Shown piece after piece: positions 1 through 7,380 of a stretch of DNA of 25,087 bases (position 1 is its first letter; each line of letters opens with the position of its first letter). The stretch is from CAVZLD01 sp964522605. GTDB lineage: Bacteria > Planctomycetota > Planctomycetia > Pirellulales > Pirellulaceae. Below the pieces are notes generated by a model. It was not told where the DNA came from and searched no databases. It worked only from the letters and a program-made list of their open reading frames with translations. Location: contig CAZFWV010000064.1 of assembly GCA_964522605.1 (NCBI GenBank), positions 1-25,087 of the forward strand, read 5' to 3'. Both the position numbers and the translations under genes were made by a program.

Positions 1-54
1 CGTGCCCCCTCATCCCCAGCCCTTCTCCCCCGCAAAGCCGGGGGAGAAGGGAGC
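1..54. repeat. Palindromic dispersed repeat, cut by window edge
   Basis: A perfect 13-bp inverted repeat (CCCTTCTCCCCCG at 20-32, complement at 39-51) closes on a 6-nt loop. The C-rich flank from position 5 looks like part of the same element, which continues past the window edge. C-rich hairpins of this kind are common as dispersed intergenic repeats in planctomycetes and some other phyla (recalled, not searched). There is no T-tract after either arm, so a simple intrinsic terminator is not supported. Confidence 0.7.
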
Positions 55-503
55 TCGGATTTCGGTTGGTTCATTGCCTGCCAGAACTTCCCATGTTTCC
101 GAGTCGAAGACATTTTCAACAGGCCAGAGTCAGGCCGGCAGGCCTGGAGAGCGCGGAGTGTGCAGCACATTCGGCGCGTGTTGCTCGTTCACCAAAGACC
201 CTCCCCGGCTGCTGCGCGTCCGACCCTCCCGCGACGCGGGACGGTGTGTTGGAAGTGTTTTTCCCGTACTTTCTCTCGTCTCCTCCTTGCGTATGCCAGA
301 AGATGCCTGCAACGCAAGTAAGCCGCTCACCCGATCGGTGGTTCGTCACCGGTCCCCGTTGTTTTTGTGACCCGGTTGGGTAATGATAAATTGAACGGCC
401 CGTGGGGTTTGGTCGATCGGGTGCCCTTCTCGAGTGGGGTCTGTCGCATCACGATGGTGTGCCCCCTCTTTTCAGGTATTTCCATCGGAGGAATCAATCC
501 GCA
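55..503. other. Intergenic region upstream of hflX
   Basis: No convincing gene is seen here. The open frames crossing it are short, start inside the repeat, or lie antisense to hflX. A weak promoter-like pair, TTGTTT at 359-364 and TAATGA at 381-386 (16-nt spacer), lies about 120 nt before the chosen hflX start. A GGAGGA ribosome-binding site sits at 487-492. Nothing else in the stretch is recognisable. Confidence 0.5.
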
Positions 504-1886
504 GTGACCGAACGAGATCGCAGGCAAAGCCTGGTGAGTGAAATGGCGGTGCTCGTGGGCGTGATGTTGCCTACCGGCTCCGCAACGGATGAGGATCTTC
601 AAGAACTCGAAGGTCTGGCCGATACGGCCGGATGTCGCACGGTCGCCAAACTCACGCAGCGACGCGAGAGCCCCGACACGGCCTGCTATCTCGGGCGCGG
701 CAAGGTCGAGGAGCTCAAGCGGTTGGTCGAATCGGTCGATGCCGACGTTGTCATCTTCGACAACGACCTGTCTCCGGCGCAAACTCGCACGTTGGAAAAA
801 GCGATTGGCGTCAAAGTCATTGACCGCACGGAGTTGATTCTCGATATTTTTGCCTCGCACGCGCGGACGAACGAGGCGCGGTTGGCGGTTGAACTCGCCC
901 AGTTGGAGTACTCCCTGCCACGTCTGAAGCGGATGTGGACCCACCTGTCTCGGATGAAGATGGGGGTTGGCATGCGCGGGCCGGGCGAGAAACAGTTGGA
1001 GGAAGACCGCCGGCTCGTCGAGAAACGAATTCACGATTTGCGCTCGGATCTTCGGAAGATTGAAAGCCGAAAGCAGCGGCAGGTGGCGGCCCGTTCCGAC
1101 CATATGACCGTTTCCCTGGTGGGCTACACGAATGCGGGCAAGAGCACCCTGATGAACGCCTTGACCGGCGCGGGCGTGAAGGCAGCGGATCAGTTGTTCG
1201 CGACGCTCGATACGCGGACCCGTCGTTGGCAATTACCAAATTGGGGGCCGGTGTTGCTGAGCGACACGGTGGGTTTCATTCGCGATTTGCCCCACGGTTT
1301 GATTGCCAGCTTCAAGGCCACGTTGGAAGAATCACGCCAGGCCGATCTGCTGCTGCATGTTTGCGACGCGGCGAATCCCGCCGTGCTCCAGCAGATCTCG
1401 GCCGTGTTTCGCGTCTTGGAAGAGATTGGGATTCAGGAGAAAGATCTGTTGCTGGTCATCAACAAGATCGATGCACTTCCCTCGCGCGGTCGACTCGAGA
1501 CGATCTTGCGGCGCTATCCGAACGGAATTCCCGTCAGCGCTCGCACGGGAGAAGGTCTTGCGGCACTCTCGCTGGCGGTCAGTGATGGATTGAGTCGAAC
1601 GTTTCGCGAGGTCGACGTGGAGACGGACGTCGGAAATGGGAAACTTCTGGCTTACCTGGCAGCCCACGGCGAAGTCCTGTCGCACAGCTACAATCAGAAT
1701 CGCGTGACCGTTCATTGCCGCATGCCGCAAAAGTATCTGGGGCGCATCCAGGAGGGGGAAGCGATCGTTCGCTCGCGGGGATCCAATGGTCGCCCGATCG
1801 ACGAGGCGTCGCCGCACGCTGAGACGTCCGAGGCCCACCAACCGGAAGAAACACCCATCGACCCCGCCCTGGGAGATGTGGCTTGA
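504..1886 (+). CDS. hflX: GTPase HflX
   Basis: HflX is a cytoplasmic GTPase that binds the large ribosomal subunit and helps split or rescue stalled ribosomes. The 460-residue product has the HflX N-terminal domain, then the family linker (GMRGPGEKQLEEDRRL) and a coiled region, then the G domain. G1 is GYTNAGKST from residue 207, G3 is DTVGF from 254 and G4 is NKID at 320-323. The open frame extends upstream to a GTG at 402. I chose GTG 504 because GGAGGA lies 11 nt before it and the HflX-like sequence (MAVLVGVMLPTG) begins soon after. The last roughly 35 residues are an acidic, proline-containing tail that looks non-conserved. The SDR gene starts 7 nt after the stop, so the two may be co-transcribed. 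Confidence 0.95.
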   Translation: MTERDRRQSLVSEMAVLVGVMLPTGSATDEDLQELEGLADTAGCRTVAKLTQRRESPDTACYLGRGKVEELKRLVESVDADVVIFDNDLSPAQTRTLEKAIGVKVIDRTELILDIFASHARTNEARLAVELAQLEYSLPRLKRMWTHLSRMKMGVGMRGPGEKQLEEDRRLVEKRIHDLRSDLRKIESRKQRQVAARSDHMTVSLVGYTNAGKSTLMNALTGAGVKAADQLFATLDTRTRRWQLPNWGPVLLSDTVGFIRDLPHGLIASFKATLEESRQADLLLHVCDAANPAVLQQISAVFRVLEEIGIQEKDLLLVINKIDALPSRGRLETILRRYPNGIPVSARTGEGLAALSLAVSDGLSRTFREVDVETDVGNGKLLAYLAAHGEVLSHSYNQNRVTVHCRMPQKYLGRIQEGEAIVRSRGSNGRPIDEASPHAETSEAHQPEETPIDPALGDVA

Positions 1887-1893
1887 GTTTGCG

Positions 1894-2676
1894 ATGGCAC
1901 GACGCAGGCTGACTGGCGCGCGAGTCCTGCTGACAGGAGCATCGAGTGGAATCGGTTGGTCGATCGCATGTCAGCTGGCCGACGCTGAAGCTCGGTTGAT
2001 CATCACTGCGCGCCGGAAGGAACGGCTGGATCAACTCCGCCAACTGCTGACGTCCCGGGGAGCCGAAGTTCATTGCGTGGTTGGAGATCTCACAGAATCG
2101 GCAATCCGAGAAGAGCTGGTGCAGCGGGTTGAGCAGCTTTGGGGCGGACTGGACGTGCTGATCAACAACGCCGGAATCGGCGCAGTCGGTCCGTTTGCTG
2201 AGGCGGGGCCGGAACGGCTGAGGCGGATCATGGAGGTGAATTTCTTTGCGCCGGCTGAGTTGACGCGGCTGGCGATTCCCTGGTTGCGACGCGGGAATCG
2301 GCCCGCGGTGGTCAATGTGGCATCCGTGCTTGCCTACTGCGCCGTGCCCGGCAAGAGTGAGTACTGTGCCAGCAAGTTTGCGCTTCACGGCTGGAACGAT
2401 GCAATTTTTGCGGAGCTGCGCCGCGAAGGAATTGACGTTTTGATGATCAGCCCGAACACGACGCGCAGTGAGTTCTTCGACCATTTGCTCGAGCAAACGT
2501 CGGACGTAGCAGTCAATCCGCTCAGCATGTCACCAGATCGTGTGGCCGCGCGGATCTTGAGAGTCCTTCGTCGCGGACGTACCGAGCGGATCTTGACACT
2601 CAGCGGGCACGCGCTGGTCTGGCTCGACCGGTTCTTTCCTCGTTTGCTGCGGCGGTTCTTGGCGCGATGGGGGTAA
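1894..2676 (+). CDS. SDR family NAD(P)-dependent oxidoreductase
   Basis: A classical short-chain dehydrogenase/reductase of 260 residues, normal for the family. Visible motifs are the cofactor-binding TGASSGIG (residues 14-21), NNAG (91-94) and the catalytic triad S144, Y157 and K161 (YCASK). An arginine pair just after the second beta strand (ITARRKER) suggests NADP(H) preference (inference). The substrate cannot be told from sequence. The C-terminus (HALVWLDRFFPRLLRRFLARW) is amphipathic and arginine-rich, as in SDRs that touch membranes. ATG 1894 gives the usual short lead to the first motif. ATG 1876, overlapping the end of hflX, is an alternative adding six residues. The close spacing to hflX suggests one transcript. 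Confidence 0.93.
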   Translation: MARRRLTGARVLLTGASSGIGWSIACQLADAEARLIITARRKERLDQLRQLLTSRGAEVHCVVGDLTESAIREELVQRVEQLWGGLDVLINNAGIGAVGPFAEAGPERLRRIMEVNFFAPAELTRLAIPWLRRGNRPAVVNVASVLAYCAVPGKSEYCASKFALHGWNDAIFAELRREGIDVLMISPNTTRSEFFDHLLEQTSDVAVNPLSMSPDRVAARILRVLRRGRTERILTLSGHALVWLDRFFPRLLRRFLARWG

Positions 2677-2698
2677 TCGCCATGTAGACGTGTAGAGT

Positions 2699-2964
2699 CG
2701 TGGAGAGCGCACGGCGACGCTGGCCTTACCGTCTGAGTCTGCTTCGTAGCCGANNNNNNNNNNNNNNNNNNNNNNNNNNNNNNNNNNNNNNNNNNNNNNN
2801 NNNNNNNNNNNNNNNNNNNNNNNNNNNNNNNNNNNNNNNNNNNNNNNNNNNNNCGTGGAGAGCGCACGGCGACGCTGGCCTTACCGTCTGAGTCTGCTTC
2901 GTAGCCGAATTCGTGAGAATTCGGACGGTTGCCGAAACCTCCGAAGTCTCACGACTTCGGCTAC
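2699..2964. repeat. Dispersed palindromic repeat interrupted by assembly gap
   Basis: An identical 55-nt sequence occurs at 2699-2753 and 2854-2908, on either side of 100 Ns. The right-hand copy continues into an inverted repeat with 24-nt arms at 2901-2924 and 2941-2964 (22 of 24 positions match). Each arm is itself a small hairpin: CGAATTC/GAATTCG with a GTGA loop, and CCGAAGTC/GACTTCGG with a TCAC loop. GTAGCCGAA...TTCGGCTAC elements like this are typical planctomycete intergenic repeats (recalled). The left copy is cut by the gap in the middle of the arm. Confidence 0.85.
2754..2853. other. Assembly gap (100 N)
   Basis: Exactly 100 undetermined bases. This is a common placeholder length for a scaffold join of unknown size, so real distances across it are not known. 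No recognised gene is interrupted: the SDR gene ends at 2676 and the pseudouridine synthase gene starts at 3077. Confidence 0.99.
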
Positions 2965-3076
2965 ACTCATGGGAATTCGGATCGCGACAGTGCACCCATC
3001 GCCTTCGGGTTCGTCGATGCTCGCGTCCTTGCACGCCAATTCTTGAAACCGCCATCCAATTCGCCGTAGGGACATC

Positions 3077-3775
3077 ATGTGCAAGCGGAACAACGTCGAA
3101 CTCCTCTACGATGCACACCCGTGTCTCGTCGTCTGCAAACCGGGCGCGTTGCTGACTCAAGCGCCTCCCGGGATTGACAGCCTGGAAGTTCGAGTCCGTG
3201 CGTTCCTGCAAGAGCGCGATTCGCGCGACGGAAAGGTCTATCTGGGTGTTCCCCATCGGCTGGACCGTCCGGCTTCGGGAGCGCTGGTGCTGGCGCGCAA
3301 CGTCCGAGCGACTCGTCGACTGGCCGAACAATTCGAGATGCGAACGGTGGAAAAGACCTATTGGGTCTTGGTCGAGGGGCATGTGCAGCCCGAGCATGCC
3401 ACGTGGCGCGATTTCATGCGGAAGATTCCGGATCAGCCGCGGGCGGAGATTGTACCCGCCACGCACCCGCAGGCTCGGCTGGCGATTCTGCGTTATCGGG
3501 TGTTGCGTTACGAAGAGCAGGGCAGTTGGTTGGAGGTGCGTTTAGAAACGGGCCGGACCCACCAGATCCGCGTCCAGATGGCGAGCCGCGGACATCCGGT
3601 GCTTGGGGACGAGCAGTACGGTTCCTCTCGGCCGTTCGGGCCCCAGGTGGACGACGTGCGTGACCGCTGGATTGCCTTGCACGCGCGGCAGCTGGCCTTT
3701 GATCATCCTAAAAGTCGCGAGCGGATCATGGTGACGGCCCCCTTGCCCGCGATTTGGGAACGAAGTTTGACTTGA
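3077..3775 (+). CDS. RluA-family RNA pseudouridine synthase
   Basis: This enzyme class isomerises specific uridines in rRNA or tRNA to pseudouridine in the cytoplasm. The 232-residue protein is a stand-alone catalytic domain without an N-terminal S4 domain, so it resembles RluA/TruC-type single-domain members more than RluC or RluD. The catalytic motif is HRLDRPASG at residues 60-68, with the nucleophilic aspartate D63. Further family motifs are EKTYWVLVEG (92-101), RTHQIRVQMA (160-169) with HPVLGDEQYG, and LHAR near 201. ATG 3077 is preceded by TAGGGA at a short distance and leads directly into the expected first strand (ELLYDAHPCLVVCKP). The target uridine cannot be predicted. The gene stands alone: the assembly gap lies upstream, and 219 nt without recognisable features follow. 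Confidence 0.93.
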   Translation: MCKRNNVELLYDAHPCLVVCKPGALLTQAPPGIDSLEVRVRAFLQERDSRDGKVYLGVPHRLDRPASGALVLARNVRATRRLAEQFEMRTVEKTYWVLVEGHVQPEHATWRDFMRKIPDQPRAEIVPATHPQARLAILRYRVLRYEEQGSWLEVRLETGRTHQIRVQMASRGHPVLGDEQYGSSRPFGPQVDDVRDRWIALHARQLAFDHPKSRERIMVTAPLPAIWERSLT

Positions 3776-3994
3776 ATCGGCCATGGCGTAGGTTTGAATT
3801 GACTCGTCTCGCGTCTGTCTGCTTCCGTTCCTGTCGCGCACGCTTCGTGCACGTGATTTTCACCCCTCGATGTGTGATGCATCGGCTCTGATTCGACGTC
3901 GGCTTCGAGCGGTTTGCCTGGTTCCTCTCGTGCGGCAAGCTACCCTGTGATATAAGGGCGATCGGAGTGATACCTCGTTTGCAGCCGGAATTCC

Positions 3995-4750
3995 ATGATC
4001 CACGTTCGCGACTTGACGAAGACGTACGCCGACCTGCGACGCGGGAGTTTTGTCGCGTTAGCGGGACTCAGCTTCGACGCGTATCCCGGTGAAATCTATG
4101 GGTTGCTGGGACCGAATGGAGCGGGCAAGACGACCGCCCTGCGGATCCTGAGTACCGTGTTACGGCCCAGCAGCGGCAGCGCGACGGTCAATGGCAATGA
4201 TGTGGTCACCCAACCGTCACTCGTCCGTCGTCAGATCGGATTCGTGTCGACCAATACCGCCGTGTATGACCGGATGACCGCCAGTGAAATGGTGGAGTAT
4301 TTCGGTCGCCTGCATGGGTTGGAAGAGGTCGTTCTGAAGGAGCGAATGAATCGTCTGTTCGACCGGTTGCAGATGAACGAGATTCGCGACACGTTGGGCG
4401 CGAAAATGTCCACCGGGATGAAGCAGAAGGTTTCCATCGCCCGGGCACTCATTCACGATCCGCCCGTTCTGATCTTTGATGAAGCGACCGTCGGGCTCGA
4501 TGTGCTTGTGGCTCGAGCCTTGCTCAGCACGATCGGCGAACTGCGCGATCAGGGCAAGTGCATCGTGTTTTCCACACACATCATGCGTGAAGCGGAGCGA
4601 CTCTGCGACCGGATCGCGATCATGCACCGCGGCCATATTCTTTCGGAAGGGAGTCTCGATCAGTTGCGTGACAGGCACGAGCAGAATGACCTCGAAGAAC
4701 TGTTCTTCCAGTTGATTTCCTGTCACGACGAGCAGCTGCAGATGTCATGA
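3995..4750 (+). CDS. ABC transporter ATP-binding protein, NatA type
   Basis: This is the cytoplasmic ATPase subunit of an ABC-2-type exporter, 251 residues. Walker A is GPNGAGKT at residues 39-46, the signature region is STGMKQK at 139-145, Walker B is VLIFDE at 158-163 and the switch histidine is H195. The STGMKQKVSIARALIHDPPVLIFDE block closely resembles NatA, the ATPase of the NatAB sodium exporter. Two departures from the usual ABC pattern: no glutamine is seen where the Q-loop is expected (GFVSTNTAVYDR, 82-93), and the D-loop side reads DEATVGLD rather than DEPTxGLD. The stop codon overlaps the start of the permease gene by 4 nt (ATGA), so the two are translationally coupled. The transported substrate (Na+ or another) is not shown by sequence. 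The upstream promoter is unclear; a TATAAG lies at 3951-3956. Confidence 0.94.
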   Translation: MIHVRDLTKTYADLRRGSFVALAGLSFDAYPGEIYGLLGPNGAGKTTALRILSTVLRPSSGSATVNGNDVVTQPSLVRRQIGFVSTNTAVYDRMTASEMVEYFGRLHGLEEVVLKERMNRLFDRLQMNEIRDTLGAKMSTGMKQKVSIARALIHDPPVLIFDEATVGLDVLVARALLSTIGELRDQGKCIVFSTHIMREAERLCDRIAIMHRGHILSEGSLDQLRDRHEQNDLEELFFQLISCHDEQLQMS

Positions 4751-6969
4751 AGTGGTCGAACGTCAAACTGATCCTGCAACGCGAATTGCGTGACCAGCTG
4801 CGCGACCGGCGGACCCTGTTTATGATCGCCGTGTTGCCCCTCTTGCTCTATCCGCTGATGGGTATGGCCTACCTGCGCGTCGCGCAGTTCATGCAGGAAC
4901 ATCCGACAACCGTGGGAGTGATCGGCGCGGGCGCCCTGCCGGAAGAGCCGCGACTCGTCGAGGGGGATCGTTTTTCCGCCGACCTGTTCGCTTCGAAAGA
5001 ACAGATCGATCTGCTCGTGTTGGACGTTCTGGAATCCGTGCCGGCAAACAATGCGCAAGTGTCCTCCCTGGCGCAACGCACTCTGGCAAACGGCGATTAT
5101 GATGCGGTCGTCTACTTCCCGCCCGACTTTGCATCCCGCATGGATTCTTATCGCGCTCGCAAGTCGTCGGAGCGAGTGCAACCGCCGCAGCCCGAGTTGT
5201 TCTTCAACAGCGCCAAGGCCCGCTCACTCGAAGCGTATCGACGCGTTACCACCGTACTCGATCATTGGCGATCGGCGATTGTCCAGCAGACGCTTGTGGA
5301 ACGCGATATTCCGGTTGCAGCCGCGACACCGTTTGAGCTGGGTCAGCAGGATCTGGCCGGCACGGTCGGACGACGCGCTGCGATGTGGTCGAAGATCCTG
5401 CCGTTTGTGTTAATCGTTTGGTCGTTGACCGGTGCTTTCTATCCGGCGATCGATCTGTGTGCGGGCGAGAAGGAACGTGGCACGCTCGAAACACTGCTCT
5501 GCAGTCCCGCGGAACGCCGCGAGATCGTCTGGGGAAAGCTGCTGACCGTGATGATCTTCAGTTGCATCACGTCGCTACTGAACCTGCTGAGTATGACGGC
5601 GACGGGCGCGGTGATTATCGGACGCTTTCAAGCCCCTCAAGGGCTCACTTCTGCCGTCGAACTGGGCGCACCACCTTTGGGAACCTTGCTCTGGTTGCTG
5701 GTGGCTTTGGTGCCCCTGTCGGCGCTGTTCAGTGCCCTGTCCTTAGCTCTGGCCACGATGGCCCGCAGTAGCAAAGAAGGACAGTACTACCTGATGCCGC
5801 TGCTCTTGATCACGATGCCCCTGGCCATGATTCCCATCATGCCAACGTCGGAGATCAACCTGGGAAACAGCCTCGTTCCGGTGACGGGTACCATGTTACT
5901 GCTCCGTTGCTTGATCGAAGGAGATTACCTGCTGGCTCTGCGTTACGTCGTTCCGGTTGTGGCCGTCACGGGGGTCTGCTGCCTGCTGGCCATTCGTTGG
6001 GCCGAAGATCAGTTCAACGAAGAATCCGTGTTGTTCCGCGAAGGAGAACGTTTCGAACTGGGAGCCTGGTTGGTCAATCTGGTCCGTGATCGAGGGGAAA
6101 CACCGAGCCTTGCCGAAGCGTTCATGGCCGGCGTGATTCTGCTGCTGCTGCAGTTCTTCGTGAATCTGATTGTTCCGATGCCCGGATCCTGGGGCGGATT
6201 CGCACTCGTGACTGCCGTCACGCAGGTGGCTCTGATCGCGACTCCCATTCTGCTGATGGCGTTGATGTTGACGGCCAATCCTCGCAAGACGCTTCTGATC
6301 CGGATGCCCTCGCTCGGATCGCTCGTTGCGGCGGCGTGCCTGGCGATCGCGGTCCATCCCGCAGCCACCGCGTTGCGCGATCTGGTGACGCAACTGTACC
6401 CGGTCAGTCCGCAGACGCTGGAACAGTTGGGATATCTCGCGGAAATCATGGGCAATGTGCCACTCTGGCAAGTCCTGTTACTGTTGGCCGTGACGCCGGC
6501 AATCTGTGAGGAGATTGCCTTTCGCGGCTTCATGCTGTCCGGGCTGCGCCATCTGGGGCACAAGGCGATGGCGATCGTCATTTGTAGCGCCTTCTTTGGC
6601 ATCATGCACGGAATCCTCCAGCAGTCGGTGACGGCCTTCATCCTGGGGCTCATCCTGGGATATCTGGCCGTTCAAACCGGCAGTCTGTTGCCGTGCATCC
6701 TGTTTCACGGGATCCACAACTCGCTGCAAATCATTGCGGCCAGTTCCCTGACGCCCACGTTTCTCTCGGAACACCCGCGTTGGCAAGCCGTGCTCGAACC
6801 GTCTCTGATGACGCCGGAGACCTTGGTCTATCGGATCCCGATTGTGATTGCGAGCATTCTTGCCAGCGGTTTGCTGCTCTACTGGTTCCGCACCCTGCCG
6901 TTCACACCGACGCCCGAAGAGACGCTGCATAAGGCACTCGACCATCAGTCGGCCGTTCGGGCGCTGTGA
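4747..6969 (+). CDS. ABC-2 permease (NatB-like) fused to CPBP intramembrane protease
   Basis: A 740-residue membrane protein made of two parts. Residues 1 to about 420 form an ABC-2-type permease: one N-terminal membrane segment (about 23-45), a large extracytoplasmic domain (about 46-210) and then several membrane segments. This includes the KERGTLETLLCSP motif of NatB-like permeases. From about 455 to 735 there is a second multi-spanning part with the CPBP (Abi/Rce1-type) glutamic protease motifs: EEIAFR at 588-593, H621 (FFGIMHG) and HGIHN at 654-658. These are the expected catalytic or zinc-binding positions, so the protease half looks intact. Fusions of this type are known in planctomycetes and relatives. 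A plausible role is export coupled to cleavage of a membrane or secreted substrate, but substrate and coupling are inference. It is translated by ATGA overlap with the ATPase gene. Confidence 0.93.
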   Translation: MKWSNVKLILQRELRDQLRDRRTLFMIAVLPLLLYPLMGMAYLRVAQFMQEHPTTVGVIGAGALPEEPRLVEGDRFSADLFASKEQIDLLVLDVLESVPANNAQVSSLAQRTLANGDYDAVVYFPPDFASRMDSYRARKSSERVQPPQPELFFNSAKARSLEAYRRVTTVLDHWRSAIVQQTLVERDIPVAAATPFELGQQDLAGTVGRRAAMWSKILPFVLIVWSLTGAFYPAIDLCAGEKERGTLETLLCSPAERREIVWGKLLTVMIFSCITSLLNLLSMTATGAVIIGRFQAPQGLTSAVELGAPPLGTLLWLLVALVPLSALFSALSLALATMARSSKEGQYYLMPLLLITMPLAMIPIMPTSEINLGNSLVPVTGTMLLLRCLIEGDYLLALRYVVPVVAVTGVCCLLAIRWAEDQFNEESVLFREGERFELGAWLVNLVRDRGETPSLAEAFMAGVILLLLQFFVNLIVPMPGSWGGFALVTAVTQVALIATPILLMALMLTANPRKTLLIRMPSLGSLVAAACLAIAVHPAATALRDLVTQLYPVSPQTLEQLGYLAEIMGNVPLWQVLLLLAVTPAICEEIAFRGFMLSGLRHLGHKAMAIVICSAFFGIMHGILQQSVTAFILGLILGYLAVQTGSLLPCILFHGIHNSLQIIAASSLTPTFLSEHPRWQAVLEPSLMTPETLVYRIPIVIASILASGLLLYWFRTLPFTPTPEETLHKALDHQSAVRAL

Positions 6970-7183
6970 GGGCATGCTAGGGAGGGAGATTTCCGAGTCG
7001 ATCGCTGGGGATCTGGCGTAAGTCGGAAGGTGGGCCGCGGACAAACGCGGAAAGATGCAGCGTGGCAAGGCGCCCGTGGAGCGTTCGGCGCGGGACTCGT
7101 GATCCCCGCTGTAAGAAGTGCCGAAGCGGGTCGGATCGAAAGATTTGCGCTGCGCAGGGTTGAGGTTGGACCGAAGCGGGAGG
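6970..7183. other. Intergenic region before the repeat upstream of the giant gene
   Basis: Together with the palindromic repeat that follows, this forms a 411-nt gap between the ABC permease and the giant secreted protein. No gene or RNA is recognised. The decamer CCGAAGCGGG occurs twice (near 7122 and at 7171-7180), but no terminator-like hairpin with a T-tract is visible after the permease stop. Confidence 0.5.
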
Positions 7184-7265
7184 GGAACCACGGATGGGAC
7201 GGAGAAGACGGATGCACACCGATCGATCCGTGACCATCCGTCTTCTCCGTCCCATGCGTGGTTCC
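7184..7265. repeat. Palindromic dispersed repeat, copy A
   Basis: Inverted repeat with 31-nt arms at 7184-7214 and 7235-7265, matching at 30 of 31 positions around a 20-nt loop. The arms start GGAACCACGGATGGGACGG. The same family recurs in the same orientation at 13970-14052, so the two copies bracket the giant gene. It would fold into a very stable hairpin in RNA from either strand. No T-tract follows, and no transposase is near. Confidence 0.9.
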
Positions 7266-7342
7266 TCTTCGATCTGCAGCAGCGCGTCGTGCCGCCGTTC
7301 GACCCAGCGAATCGTGCGAAACCTGGGTAATTGACCATTTTC

Positions 7343-7372
7343 TTGCGGCCGGATTGGCATCTGGAATATACT
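7343..7372 (+). promoter_or_regulatory. Candidate sigma70-type promoter of the giant secreted-protein gene
   Basis: TTGCGG at 7343-7348 and TATACT at 7367-7372 are separated by 18 nt. The -10 box matches TATAAT at 5 of 6 positions. Transcription would begin about 6-8 nt further on, at or just before the ATG at 7381. That would leave almost no 5' leader, in agreement with the lack of any Shine-Dalgarno sequence there. Position and sequence are observed; promoter activity is inferred. Confidence 0.4.
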
Positions 7373-7380
7373 CAGATTCA

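Noticed and set aside
2..383. Two overlapping open frames at the window start
   Set aside because: They begin in or next to a palindromic repeat, have low-complexity arginine- and proline-rich translations and no recognisable domain. They are best explained by high GC.
402..503. Upstream extension of hflX to GTG 402
   Set aside because: The added 34 residues do not look like HflX, and a GGAGGA site sits before GTG 504.
327..1232. 301-residue open frame antisense to hflX
   Set aside because: It lies fully opposite a well-supported conserved gene and its translation has no recognisable motif.
2700..3046. Short open frames encoding the same peptide on both sides of the gap
   Set aside because: They are translations of the duplicated dispersed repeat, not a gene.
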